Assembly (NCBI GenBank): GCA_910588425.1
Contig: CAJUPM010000001.1
Span: forward strand, 172,151 to 236,150
DNA: 64,000 bases
Origin: an uncultured Christensenellaceae bacterium
GTDB taxonomy: Bacteria; Bacillota; Clostridia; Christensenellales; Christensenellaceae
Direction of reading: 5' to 3'
Shown: one piece after another, positions 57,301 through 64,000 of the stretch
Position numbering within the stretch: position 1 is the stretch's first letter
Layout of the letters: every line of letters starts with the position of its first letter
Notes under the pieces: generated by a model
Database searches by the model: none
What the model was told of the DNA's origin: nothing
What the model saw: only the letters and a program-made list of their open reading frames with translations
Program-made: the position numbers and the translations under genes

Positions 57301-60089
57301 GCTATGTCGTCAAGAAGGTGCTCATCGACGGCATTCTGGCCGCTACTGATCAGAAGGGCAGCTATACGTTCCACGGCATGGGACGCAACCACGATGTGGA
57401 AGTCGTCTTTGAGAAGGCGGAGGACAAGGGAACCATCCATGTGACCGAGGAATATTCCACAGTTACCACTTCCAAGAGAGGCAATGGCACGGTTTCGACG
57501 CCCAGCGCCAGCGTGAAGAATACGGATTCCCACACCGTTCAGTGGCAGCCGGATCCGGGCCACAAAGTAGCGAAGATCATCGTCGACGGCCAGGAGATCA
57601 CGGAAGAGAGCATCCTGAAATCGGGGCAGTACACCTTCTCGCCGGTGGATCACGACCGCACGATAGAGGTCGTCTTCGAGGCAGATCCGGATAGCCCGGA
57701 TTATCCGGGACCGGTGGATCCGGATGTCCAGAAAACGACATTCACGGTTGAGACGCTGATCACCGGCGGCCCTGGCACGATTACCCCCGGCGCGGCCATC
57801 GAGGTTATTACCAGCGACGGCAAGCCGGAAGCGGGCACGGATTATACAGTAGAATGGGATACCCCGGATAAGCGCTATAAAGTGAAAGACATTTATGTGG
57901 ATGGCGTATCCGTCAAGGATAATCCCTCGGTCAGCTCGGAAGTGGAATTTAAGGATATCGACAGCGACCATAAGGTGCTCGTCGTCATGGAGCCGAACCT
58001 GTTCCAGGTGAAAACCATTATCGAAGGCGAAGGAAAAATCACACCCGGAGCGACACTATTCTGGGGCGAGAACTATGGCGTCAGCTATGAGCCGGCAGAT
58101 GGATGGGAGCTCAAGCAGATCTATCGGGATGGAGTTGCTCAGATTGAAGAGCCGGATCCCGAGCCGGAAGCGAGCCCGGAGGCCAGCTCTCAGAGCAACG
58201 ATGAGCCAGAGCCGGAAGAGCCTGTAACGCTGAGTGCATTGGCGGCGTTTGCAAGCTGGCCGGCCAGAATGAACGGGCTGATGACCTTAGCGGATGACCC
58301 GATGAACGGCAAGATGGACTTCAACGCCATTGAGCAGGATCATACTGTCAAAGTTGTCTTTGCCAAGACAGACGCACCGGACGATGATACCGCTATTAAG
58401 CACACGGTTACCACATCGCTGAACGGCGGTGTTGGCAGTGTAACGCCGGGCGCGGTTCTGGAAGATGGAAGCTCGTATACGGTCGAGTGGGAGATTGGCG
58501 ACGGCTATGAGCTGGATACTGCGATTATCAGGGTAAACGGCGTGGAGAGAGAAGCTGCCGTCAATGGCAACAAGATCGTCATCGACAGCCTGAACGACGA
58601 TGTGGAAGTGGTTGTATCGCTGCGGCCGACCAAGACGGTAAGCGGCCCGGGTGCAACGCCTGACGGAGACGATGCGCCGAAGCACAACATCTACACCAGC
58701 ATCGAAAAGGGTGCAGGCACGATCACCTCTTCGATGAACGGCGTTGCGCAGGGCAGCGACCAGACGGTTTACTGGACGTTTGGCAATGATTCTGCGATTC
58801 GCACGATCTATGTGGATGGCGTTGTCCGCGACGATTTGCTCAAGGCGGGCAAATACACCTTCAAAAATATCGACAAGGATCACAAGATCGATATCTATAT
58901 CAAGGAAGATCCCAATGGCACGGGCGGCGTGGTAGACAAGGAATCCTACCGCATCTCGACGGCGCAGAGCGGCCAGGGCGAGATTTCCAACAGCACGACC
59001 GTAAACAAGGGCGAGAATACCAAGGTCAGCTGGAAGCCGGCGAACGGCTATCAGGTGAACAAAGTGTTTATCGACGGAGTGGAGCGGCCGGATCTGGCCA
59101 GCGCCAATGAAGTGATCTTCAACAGCGTGGGCGCGGATCACAATGTCTATGTCGATTTCACCAAGGTTGGCTCGACAGGTGATACGCCTTCTTCGCAGAA
59201 GTACCGCGTGGATACTGCGATCCAGGGCGACGGCACGATTTCGCCTTCGGCTACTTTGGAAAAGGGCGAGAGCAAGACGGTTTCCTGGAGCCCCAAGAAC
59301 GGCAGCGTTGTGGCGGCGGTAATTGTGGATGGCATTGTCCGCGATGATCTTCTGAATGCAAGCTCCTATAGCTTTAACAACATTGACAGCGATCACAGCG
59401 TGGAAGTTCTGTTCAAGAAGCCGGACAGCGGTGAGCAGACTCCGGACAGCAGTGAGAGCGGGGAGAAATATATCCACATCAAGACTGCGATCAGCGGCCA
59501 GGGCAGCATCAGCGCTTCCAAGACTATGAAGGCTGGAGAAAGCTATGTCGTTACCTGGGCGCCGGCGAATGGCTGGAAGGTGGCGGGCGTCATGCTGGAT
59601 GGCATGAATATTGAGAGCCTGGCCAGCGCAGATCAGATGAGCTTTAACGCGCCGACGGCAGACCACACCATCCGCGTCATCTTCGTTCCGGCGGACGGCA
59701 GTGCTCCCGGCAAAGCGTATAAAGTTGAGACGGAGTTGGTCGGCGGCGAAGGCATGATCACCTCTTCCGGCGAGGCGCTGGAGGGCGGCAGCTACACGAT
59801 TAGCTGGAAGCCGAATGTGGGCTATCAGGTTGCAAGCATCATTGTCGACGGAGTGGAGCGACCGGATTTGCTGAATGCCGGTTCGCTGACGCTGAGCTCT
59901 ATTCACGAGGAACACAGCATCCGCGTAGTGCTCAAGAAAGCTGAGGGCAGCAATGGCGGCGGCATGGCGAAGACGGGTGATGGAACGCCGCCTGTCGTGG
60001 CGCTGGCGATGTTTGTGATGATGACCGCAGTGGCTATCGCGCTTGGCATCGGCAAACGTGAGCGCAAAGTATACCGCCATGCGAAATAA
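54315..60089 (+). CDS. Very large repeat-containing surface protein with atypical wall anchor
   Basis: 1,924 residues. Signal peptide at about 1-36 (hydrophobic core MLCIAMVFSIAFGGI, cleavage near VAQAAE). Residues ~150-430 are a Gly/Ser/Asn/Cys-rich GLUG-like region (VGGFFGRSENSTDTFVNCYS, MGGFYGGDSNNTARGTNCY), probably a beta-helix. Around 815-875 is one InlB/Listeria-Bacteroides-type repeat (GYTFMGWSTDPKADPNKF). Residues ~877-1875 hold eleven repeats of 70-80 residues with the pattern IDGV.RPDLL / YTF..I..DH.V.V.F. The C-terminus has AKTGDG, a hydrophobic helix and a basic tail (GKRERKVYRHAK), a sortase-type sorting signal in which the usual proline is Ala. Probably an adhesin or matrix protein; ligand unknown. 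Confidence 0.88.
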   Translation: MKTKGYWKTLSMMLCIAMVFSIAFGGIRIPVAQAAEVTQNPGESWNSYLDRVYQARYAEFLTLRAKNADNNVPEDQVWTGNAVQPAGDADGDGLLDIYTAAEFRWALTNKRSCELMNDIDLGGRKNVTWTPVADPGAVTIEGNGYTVYNMNCSAGQYGGLIASTARGALGAYSFKMQNIRFRYCYTRATGQYSGTVIGFMGNGIMKQVSVEDSVVWGAAHTGGIMSAWSGTGDPALNSFYVEMDQCHVRNITVYGTSCVGSFVGPASGTKVTNCYSIDSYDISTATHSGGFISCPGYCRVENCFTNVRLYCNADGGVFAGICHLSNSFKNCFSAGVVEGTSNVGGFFGRSENSTDTFVNCYSTSMVGMQSSASGMGGFYGGDSNNTARGTNCYCAGEVGTTQTVAPHSSIGGFGGTNVSAGRFNNCYYDKQTSGMGEYAIATTPHTSYAGISGYLTGQMIGDGMKDEFGSADWVYRDGMYPQLAVFANVSESFGNETDRMIAKAYSAASVCTALLQPSNLGKTQEELEEYGPADYDKVRDISVLFPLTNNELAGYGPGSGFSISWRVRDGYTCNLPGSMNGLPVITIDPKTYEVTNFAPGVGWVDVSVDTGIVNPQNGQNIVGQRFMRLVPTTVISLASSAGVDKVIYVANDERLSKDDISYDHRENVIFAAGKSQDVDTGAIKTAGYPEDDTSFGYRGAGEDKEVVGVDLANDVGGGKAVVVVSKLNPETGKYEELDITSEDELKELLLRERDAAIDDIGVYLLEYRWYTSGNLKGGYITNSKTLTVRYALKVSYDWNHPSHKDDSVIQADDYPYTIGSTVNGTGNKTPEDPSVKGYTFMGWSTDPKADPNKFERFTADTPLKDDTVAYAVWKINSYDVSIVKNGRGTISGTGAYDYGSSAKVTWQPEEGWYTNYVMVDGVIRDDLLNKNEYTFEGIEEDHTVYVEFGQDKRVDTSEYYQVTTTRTGGDDSCKISNSVSVKAGESATVTWSAGEGYVVKKVLIDGILAATDQKGSYTFHGMGRNHDVEVVFEKAEDKGTIHVTEEYSTVTTSKRGNGTVSTPSASVKNTDSHTVQWQPDPGHKVAKIIVDGQEITEESILKSGQYTFSPVDHDRTIEVVFEADPDSPDYPGPVDPDVQKTTFTVETLITGGPGTITPGAAIEVITSDGKPEAGTDYTVEWDTPDKRYKVKDIYVDGVSVKDNPSVSSEVEFKDIDSDHKVLVVMEPNLFQVKTIIEGEGKITPGATLFWGENYGVSYEPADGWELKQIYRDGVAQIEEPDPEPEASPEASSQSNDEPEPEEPVTLSALAAFASWPARMNGLMTLADDPMNGKMDFNAIEQDHTVKVVFAKTDAPDDDTAIKHTVTTSLNGGVGSVTPGAVLEDGSSYTVEWEIGDGYELDTAIIRVNGVEREAAVNGNKIVIDSLNDDVEVVVSLRPTKTVSGPGATPDGDDAPKHNIYTSIEKGAGTITSSMNGVAQGSDQTVYWTFGNDSAIRTIYVDGVVRDDLLKAGKYTFKNIDKDHKIDIYIKEDPNGTGGVVDKESYRISTAQSGQGEISNSTTVNKGENTKVSWKPANGYQVNKVFIDGVERPDLASANEVIFNSVGADHNVYVDFTKVGSTGDTPSSQKYRVDTAIQGDGTISPSATLEKGESKTVSWSPKNGSVVAAVIVDGIVRDDLLNASSYSFNNIDSDHSVEVLFKKPDSGEQTPDSSESGEKYIHIKTAISGQGSISASKTMKAGESYVVTWAPANGWKVAGVMLDGMNIESLASADQMSFNAPTADHTIRVIFVPADGSAPGKAYKVETELVGGEGMITSSGEALEGGSYTISWKPNVGYQVASIIVDGVERPDLLNAGSLTLSSIHEEHSIRVVLKKAEGSNGGGMAKTGDGTPPVVALAMFVMMTAVAIALGIGKRERKVYRHAK
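56944..59940 (+). repeat. Eleven tandem ~75-residue beta repeats (coding)
   Basis: Units begin at roughly 56944, 57190, 57453, 57735, 58000, 58400, 58680, 58945, 59200, 59470 and 59715. Each has a Y-x-V-x-T strand, a G-x-G-x-I turn, a V-x-W-x-P segment, a VDGV/IDGV strand and a D-H-x-V-x-V end. Unit 5 has an extra ~55-residue Pro/Glu- and Ala-rich insert. DNA identity between units is low, so this is an old, diverged array. Confidence 0.88.
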
Positions 60090-60110
60090 GGCGGGAAAAC
60101 AATAGAAACG

Positions 60111-60147
60111 AGGAAGCAAGCGAGCAATCGCTTGCTTCTTTTCTTTG
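60111..60147 (+). terminator. Rho-independent terminator after the surface protein
   Basis: GAAGCAAGCGA-GCAA-TCGCTTGCTTCTTTTCTTT. Confidence 0.9.
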
Positions 60148-60236
60148 CATGGATTTGGGCAGTGCGGGGGCGGGCGGTTAAGATTTGCCGGGATATGCGG
60201 CGGCAGAAAAATCGCCCGCAGGATTTTTGCGCTTTG

Positions 60237-60265
60237 TTGACTATTGGCAAGCCGCGCGATATAAT
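60237..60265 (+). promoter_or_regulatory. Sigma-A promoter for secD-secF
   Basis: TTGACT, 17-base spacer, TATAAT, 62 bases before the secD start. Confidence 0.9.
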
Positions 60266-60327
60266 AAATCTATCTGTTTGGCGGTTTCGCGCCGCTTTGG
60301 ATAGCAGAAGTCGGAAGGAGAATCGAT

Positions 60328-61653
60328 ATGAAATTACGCAGCCTGATCGGACTGGTGCTGGTTGTCGCTTTTGTTTTTGCGGGCGCATATGCAGTAGTCT
60401 TTGGCGTATCATTTGGCATGTACTCGTTTGAGCCCATGCGGGCGATCAGTCTTGGCATGGATTTGCAGGGCGGGACAAGTGCTGTGCTGCGCATCAAGGA
60501 TCCCGGCGAGGACAGCACAGAGGGTGCGGCGCCTCTGACGGAGCAGGAATTATACGATGCGCAGCATGAAGTACTCAGAATTATGCGGGCGCGGCTGGAT
60601 GAAAAGGGATATACCGGCGCGACGCTGGAAATGCAGGGCGATCGGGAGATTCGGGTCAATTTGCCCATCAATGAGACAAGCGCTTTCCGCGATGCAGATC
60701 AGATTGTGAAATACCTGGCTGTGAAAGGCGATTTGACGATTCTAGATTCGGATGACAACGTGATTATCCCCTCCAGCCAGATCGAGCTTGTCATGGCGCA
60801 GGAGGATAGCATGGGGTATCGGTATCTCTCCTTCTCACTGACAAAAGAGGGAAAAGAGGCCTTTGAAAAGGCGACAGCAGAAATTGCGGAGCGGGGCATC
60901 AGCCAGGAGGATTACAGCAACCGCAATTATATTAAGCTCCATTATGAGGGCACGGATATCGCGCAGGCGACGATTAAGAGCGCGATTGAGACGGGGCAGG
61001 GCAGCGTTCAGACGAATATTCCCATGTATCAGCTGGAAGAGCTGGTGCAGGTCGTCAACAACCGGCCTTATTCGGTCGAGGTAGAGGCGACGGAAATGCG
61101 CAGTGTCAGCCCATCGCTGGGCCAAAACGCACTGCGCGGCATGATGATAGCCGGGATTGCGGGTCTGCTGGCTTTGGCGCTGGCGATGATTCTATGCTAC
61201 CGGGTTCCCGGGCTTATGGCGGCGATTTCCATGCTGGGACACACGGCGTTGGTTTTGCTGTTCCTGGCAGTTTCCAGATTGCAGATTACGGCCTTTGGCA
61301 TGGCAGGGCTTTTCGTGGGCGCGCTTTGCATGGCCGCAATGAGCCTGATGATCGTAAATGGCTTTAAAAAAGAGTTTTTGGCGGGCAAGGCACCCAGAGC
61401 TGCTGCAAAATCGGGCTGCGGCGCCGGTGCGAAGAGCGTCTTCTATGCAGGGCTGGCGCTTTGCGCTGCGCTGCTGGTCTTCATTCTGTTTGGCATTTAT
61501 GAGCTTTCCAGCTTTGCTTTTGCGGCGGGCATCAGCGTGATTTGCGCGATTCTTTGCGCGGTTGTTCTAACGCAGCCTTTGGTGCGGCTGATGGTAGGCA
61601 CTGTGCCGGATGGACACGCCATCTATTTTGGCAGCAAGAAGGAGGCAGAGTAA
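60328..61653 (+). CDS. secD: SecD-like preprotein translocase subunit with degenerate proton path
   Basis: 441 residues. N-terminal membrane helix, then the P1 extracytoplasmic domain with the family motif GMDLQGGTSAVLR, and a second domain, followed by five membrane segments. The conserved fourth-helix motif (VDANVLI context in other SecD proteins) is here GMAGLFVGALCMAAMSLMIV: A337 stands where the essential Asp is expected, and the later FDAN-type motif is FYAG (Y373). The protein may therefore not couple to protons in the usual way. Ribosome site AAGGAG. secF overlaps the stop by one base. Neighbouring secF and recJ support the name. Confidence 0.9.
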   Translation: MKLRSLIGLVLVVAFVFAGAYAVVFGVSFGMYSFEPMRAISLGMDLQGGTSAVLRIKDPGEDSTEGAAPLTEQELYDAQHEVLRIMRARLDEKGYTGATLEMQGDREIRVNLPINETSAFRDADQIVKYLAVKGDLTILDSDDNVIIPSSQIELVMAQEDSMGYRYLSFSLTKEGKEAFEKATAEIAERGISQEDYSNRNYIKLHYEGTDIAQATIKSAIETGQGSVQTNIPMYQLEELVQVVNNRPYSVEVEATEMRSVSPSLGQNALRGMMIAGIAGLLALALAMILCYRVPGLMAAISMLGHTALVLLFLAVSRLQITAFGMAGLFVGALCMAAMSLMIVNGFKKEFLAGKAPRAAAKSGCGAGAKSVFYAGLALCAALLVFILFGIYELSSFAFAAGISVICAILCAVVLTQPLVRLMVGTVPDGHAIYFGSKKEAE

Positions 61654-62537
61654 TGCAGAAGTATTCTAAGATATTTGCCTGGGCGGTTGTTGCCGTGATG
61701 GCCGTGGCTGCGGCAGTGACGCTGCTATGCGGCGGGTTCAATTTCAGCCAGACGCTGAGCGGCGGATATTTGCTGAAATTTGACATCAACCAGGAGTTTG
61801 AACTGGAAGATTTGAGCAGGATTGTCGCGGCGCAGGGCGTGGGGGATTACCAGGTCTTAAAAGCCGGAGAGAAGCAGGATCAGGCGATCATCCGCGTGCA
61901 GAAAATGACGGATGATGGCGAGGCTATGACGCAGGCGGTTCAGGCCGAATACGCGGGCGCGAAGTTCCGCGGATGCGATACGGTGGCTCGGGCGATGCCG
62001 CGCAAGACGCTGCTATTCCTGGCGCTGGCAGCACTGGCGGCTATTTTAGCGGCCTCTCTCTATTTTGCGGCACGGTATGGCAGCGCTGGCGGCGTTGGAG
62101 CATTGAGCGCTTGCATCGGGACGATGGCGCTTCTGCTGGGAGCAGCCCTGATCGTGCGCTTCCCGATTACGCCGGCATTATTGGCGGCTCTTCTGGCGGC
62201 TCTGCTCTATAGCCTGCTGGATATCGGCGTTTATTTCGAGCAGATGCGCGGTGCGCTTCGCAAAGGCACTGCGGATGCGCTGGAAGAAGAGGCGGGAAGC
62301 GCGGCGAAAGCATGCAGACTGCGGCGCATTCTGGTCGCTCTTGTTGGGGCGGCGATGTTCTTGGCGGCGTATTTGCTGGGCGAAGCTTCCCTGATGGGAT
62401 GGGGCTTATGCGCGATGCTGGGCGTCCTTTTCGCGGCGCTTTGCACGAGCCTTCTCGGGCTGCCGGCCAGCCTTTGGGCGAAGAAAGCAGCGGGAAAAGG
62501 GAAAAAAGTGCGCAAAAAAGTAAAAGCGATCAAATAG
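61653..62537 (+). CDS. secF: SecF-like preprotein translocase subunit
   Basis: 294 residues with six membrane segments. N-terminal helix, an extracytoplasmic part with TLSGGYLLKFDI (the usual GIDFxGG lacks its Asp), then FPITPALLAALLAALLYSLL, with D190 in the position of the conserved SecF fourth-helix Asp; the following DRIRE motif is EQMRG. Later helices are divergent and the C-terminus is strongly basic (KKAAGKGKKVRKKVKAIK). It starts at the secD stop behind GGAGG. Together with secD it forms a diverged SecDF pair. Confidence 0.85.
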   Translation: MQKYSKIFAWAVVAVMAVAAAVTLLCGGFNFSQTLSGGYLLKFDINQEFELEDLSRIVAAQGVGDYQVLKAGEKQDQAIIRVQKMTDDGEAMTQAVQAEYAGAKFRGCDTVARAMPRKTLLFLALAALAAILAASLYFAARYGSAGGVGALSACIGTMALLLGAALIVRFPITPALLAALLAALLYSLLDIGVYFEQMRGALRKGTADALEEEAGSAAKACRLRRILVALVGAAMFLAAYLLGEASLMGWGLCAMLGVLFAALCTSLLGLPASLWAKKAAGKGKKVRKKVKAIK

Positions 62538-62553
62538 CGCGAGCATTTTTCTT

Positions 62554-62578
62554 CAAAGGCGGTCATCGACCGCCTTTG
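62554..62578 (+). terminator. Hairpin after secF
   Basis: CAAAGGCGGTC-ATC-GACCGCCTTTG, eleven perfect base pairs; the T residues are inside the stem, so it could be a partial terminator or mRNA 3' stabiliser before recJ. Confidence 0.6.
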
Positions 62579-62597
62579 TGCGTTTATGGAGGCTCTG

Positions 62598-64000
62598 ATG
62601 CGGTATGAAAAAAAGGGCCGGGCGCTGAGCGCGGCGGAAAGAACAGAATATGAGAGCCGGGGGATCCTGCCCATGGTTGCGGAGCTCCTGGCGGCCAGAG
62701 GCATCCCGGCGGAGCAGGCAGAGGCCTTTTTGAACCCGGGATGGGAGCAGGTGGGCGATCCATTTGCATTCCTGAATATGGAAAAGAGCTGTGCGCGCAT
62801 TTTGCGGGCCGCAGAGCAGGGGGAACGCGTTGCCGTTTATTCGGACTACGATTGCGACGGCGTTTGCGGCGCGGCAATTCTGCAAAAGGCTCTGACGGCC
62901 ATTGGGCTGGAGCCTGTTTTATATATTCCGGATCGCGCCAGCGAGGGCTACGGCACCAATGCGGCGGCGTTTACCCGGCTGATAGAGGGCGGGGTGACGC
63001 TGATCATCACCGTGGATTGCGGCATCCGCAGTGTTTCGGATATTGCGCTGGCAAAGGAGCGGGGCGCGGACTGCATCATCATCGACCATCACGAATGCGG
63101 CGAATTGCCGGATACGCCGTATTTGCTCAACTGCAAAATGCCGGGGGAGAGCTATCCTTTTGGCGACCTTTGCGGCGCGGGAACGGCGTTTAAAGTGGCG
63201 CAGGCGCTTTTGGGCGCGGAGGCGGAGGAGCTCATCGATCTCTGCGGCGTCGCGACCATTGGAGATATGGTGAGCCTGACCGGGGAGAACAGAGCGCTGG
63301 CCTATCTTGGCCTGCGAAAGCTGAGACAGGCGCCTTGCTTGGGCTTTAGCGCTTTGGCAGAGGCGGCAGGACTGCGGCTGGCGAATATTCAGTCGTATGG
63401 CGCGGCGTTTGGCCTGGTTCCGCGCATCAATGCGGCTGGGAGGCTGGAGCACGCCAGCCTGGCGCTGGAGCTTTTGACGACGGCGGACGCCGGCCGGGCC
63501 AGGGAGCTGGCCGAGCATTTGAGCGGCATCAACAGCCGCCGCCAGGATTTGCAGAAGAGCATAACCCAGCAAGCGATGGAACAGGTGCGGGAGGGAGTCT
63601 GCTTGGCGGATGCGCGCATCCTATTCGTCTCCGGGCAGGGATGGGAGAAGGGCGTCGTGGGTCTGGCGGCCTCCTCCATCACACAGGCTTTTTACCGGCC
63701 TGCGGTTGTGCTTTCGGAGAAAGATGGGATGCTGACGGGCTCTGCCAGGAGCATCCCGGGAGTCAACCTCTATGAGGCGCTTTGCCAGGCAGAGCATCTT
63801 TATGAGCGCTTTGGCGGGCATGAGATGGCGGCGGGACTGACGCTGAAAAAGGAAAATCTGGCAGAAGTTCGGCGCATTGTGCAGGAATTTTTGGGTGAAA
63901 AATACCCGGAGGAGGCATTTTTGCCGGCCATCCAGTATGACCAGGCGCTGAAACTCGGTGAAGCGGATATTGTGCTGGCCGAACAGATGGAGAAATTGCA
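62598..64000 (+). CDS. recJ: Single-stranded-DNA exonuclease RecJ (C-terminus outside window)
   Basis: 467 residues visible of a 5'-3' ssDNA exonuclease for recombination and repair. DHH domain: VYSDYDCDGVCGAAIL (residues ~80-95) and IIDHHECGE (D163-H164-H165), FGLVPRINAAGRLEHA, then DHHA1 domain ending RFGGHEMAAGLTLK. The ATG at 62598 is five bases behind GGAGG; an in-frame ATG 12 bases earlier lies in the ribosome site. secD-secF-recJ order is common in Clostridia. Confidence 0.95.
   Translation, partial: MRYEKKGRALSAAERTEYESRGILPMVAELLAARGIPAEQAEAFLNPGWEQVGDPFAFLNMEKSCARILRAAEQGERVAVYSDYDCDGVCGAAILQKALTAIGLEPVLYIPDRASEGYGTNAAAFTRLIEGGVTLIITVDCGIRSVSDIALAKERGADCIIIDHHECGELPDTPYLLNCKMPGESYPFGDLCGAGTAFKVAQALLGAEAEELIDLCGVATIGDMVSLTGENRALAYLGLRKLRQAPCLGFSALAEAAGLRLANIQSYGAAFGLVPRINAAGRLEHASLALELLTTADAGRARELAEHLSGINSRRQDLQKSITQQAMEQVREGVCLADARILFVSGQGWEKGVVGLAASSITQAFYRPAVVLSEKDGMLTGSARSIPGVNLYEALCQAEHLYERFGGHEMAAGLTLKKENLAEVRRIVQEFLGEKYPEEAFLPAIQYDQALKLGEADIVLAEQMEKL

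Noticed and set aside
55371..57971. Long minus-strand ORF (866 residues) opposite the surface protein
   Set aside because: Shadow of the plus-strand gene: composition is His/Arg/Ile-rich, no ribosome site, and the plus frame shows clear domains.
58287..60119. Minus-strand ORF of 610 residues opposite the repeats
   Set aside because: Antisense shadow that arises because GC-rich codons give few reverse stops.
1..64000. CRISPR arrays, tRNA, rRNA, insertion sequences, phage genes
   Set aside because: No direct repeats with spacers, no cloverleaf or rRNA signature and no transposase or integrase seen on either strand.

Overview
The window reads as chromosomal DNA from an endospore-related, rod-shaped member of the Clostridia (Firmicutes) with visibly GC-rich coding sequence. 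The evidence is PolC-type DNA polymerase III, a spoIVFA/spoIVFB-like pair, a ylxR-ylxQ-infB-rbfA-nrnA block, a rpsB-tsf-pyrH-frr-uppS-cdsA-dxr-rseP-ispG-polC block, purine-rich Shine-Dalgarno sites and an unusually large share of TTG start codons. I see no phage, insertion sequence, CRISPR array, rRNA or tRNA.

Layout. 1-7.2 kb is a mixed region: an AI-2E family exporter (cut by the window edge), a folate ECF transporter S component preceded by a tetrahydrofolate riboswitch, a three-LysM protein translationally coupled to a cobalamin-binding radical SAM enzyme, a DUF4203-type membrane protein, a split TauE/SafE (TSUP) transporter, maf and an uncharacterised gene. 7.2-15.5 kb is the rod-shape and division-site cluster: divergent mreB, mreC, mreD, a long PBP2 (mrdA), minC, minD, minE, and rodA on the opposite strand. 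15.5-16.0 kb is a gene-free, highly structured stretch that probably forms a long leader or independent RNA reading toward rodA. 16.1-21.8 kb holds the SpoIVFA/SpoIVFB-like pair, the radical SAM pair TIGR03960/TIGR03936 and ribonuclease G. 21.9-34.2 kb is the translation/RNA block: rimP, nusA, ylxR (rnpM), ylxQ, infB, rbfA, nrnA, truB, ribF, rpsO, pnp and an M16 peptidase.

34.3-40.7 kb is an accessory island between the two housekeeping blocks: a DUF4173 / small HTH / DUF2975 operon, a TepA-like ClpP homologue, a DUF5050 membrane-anchored protein, an XRE regulator with a probable operator, and an EamA exporter. 40.8-53.9 kb carries rpsB, tsf, pyrH, frr, uppS, cdsA, dxr, rseP, ispG and polC, with two small uncharacterised ORFs. 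54.1-60.1 kb is one 1,924-residue surface protein with its own promoter and a roughly 200-nt leader; it has a signal peptide, a glycine-rich beta-helix-like region, eleven tandem beta repeats and a non-canonical cell-wall anchor. The window ends with secD, secF and the start of recJ.

The main points for a second look are the SecD protein that has lost the conserved Asp residues of its proton path, the unexplained structured RNA before rodA, the MreB with altered nucleotide-binding motif, the RGG/YGG-like low-complexity linker in IF2, the repeat-rich surface protein, the THF riboswitch, and the order of the two housekeeping blocks, which is swapped relative to the usual Firmicutes arrangement.
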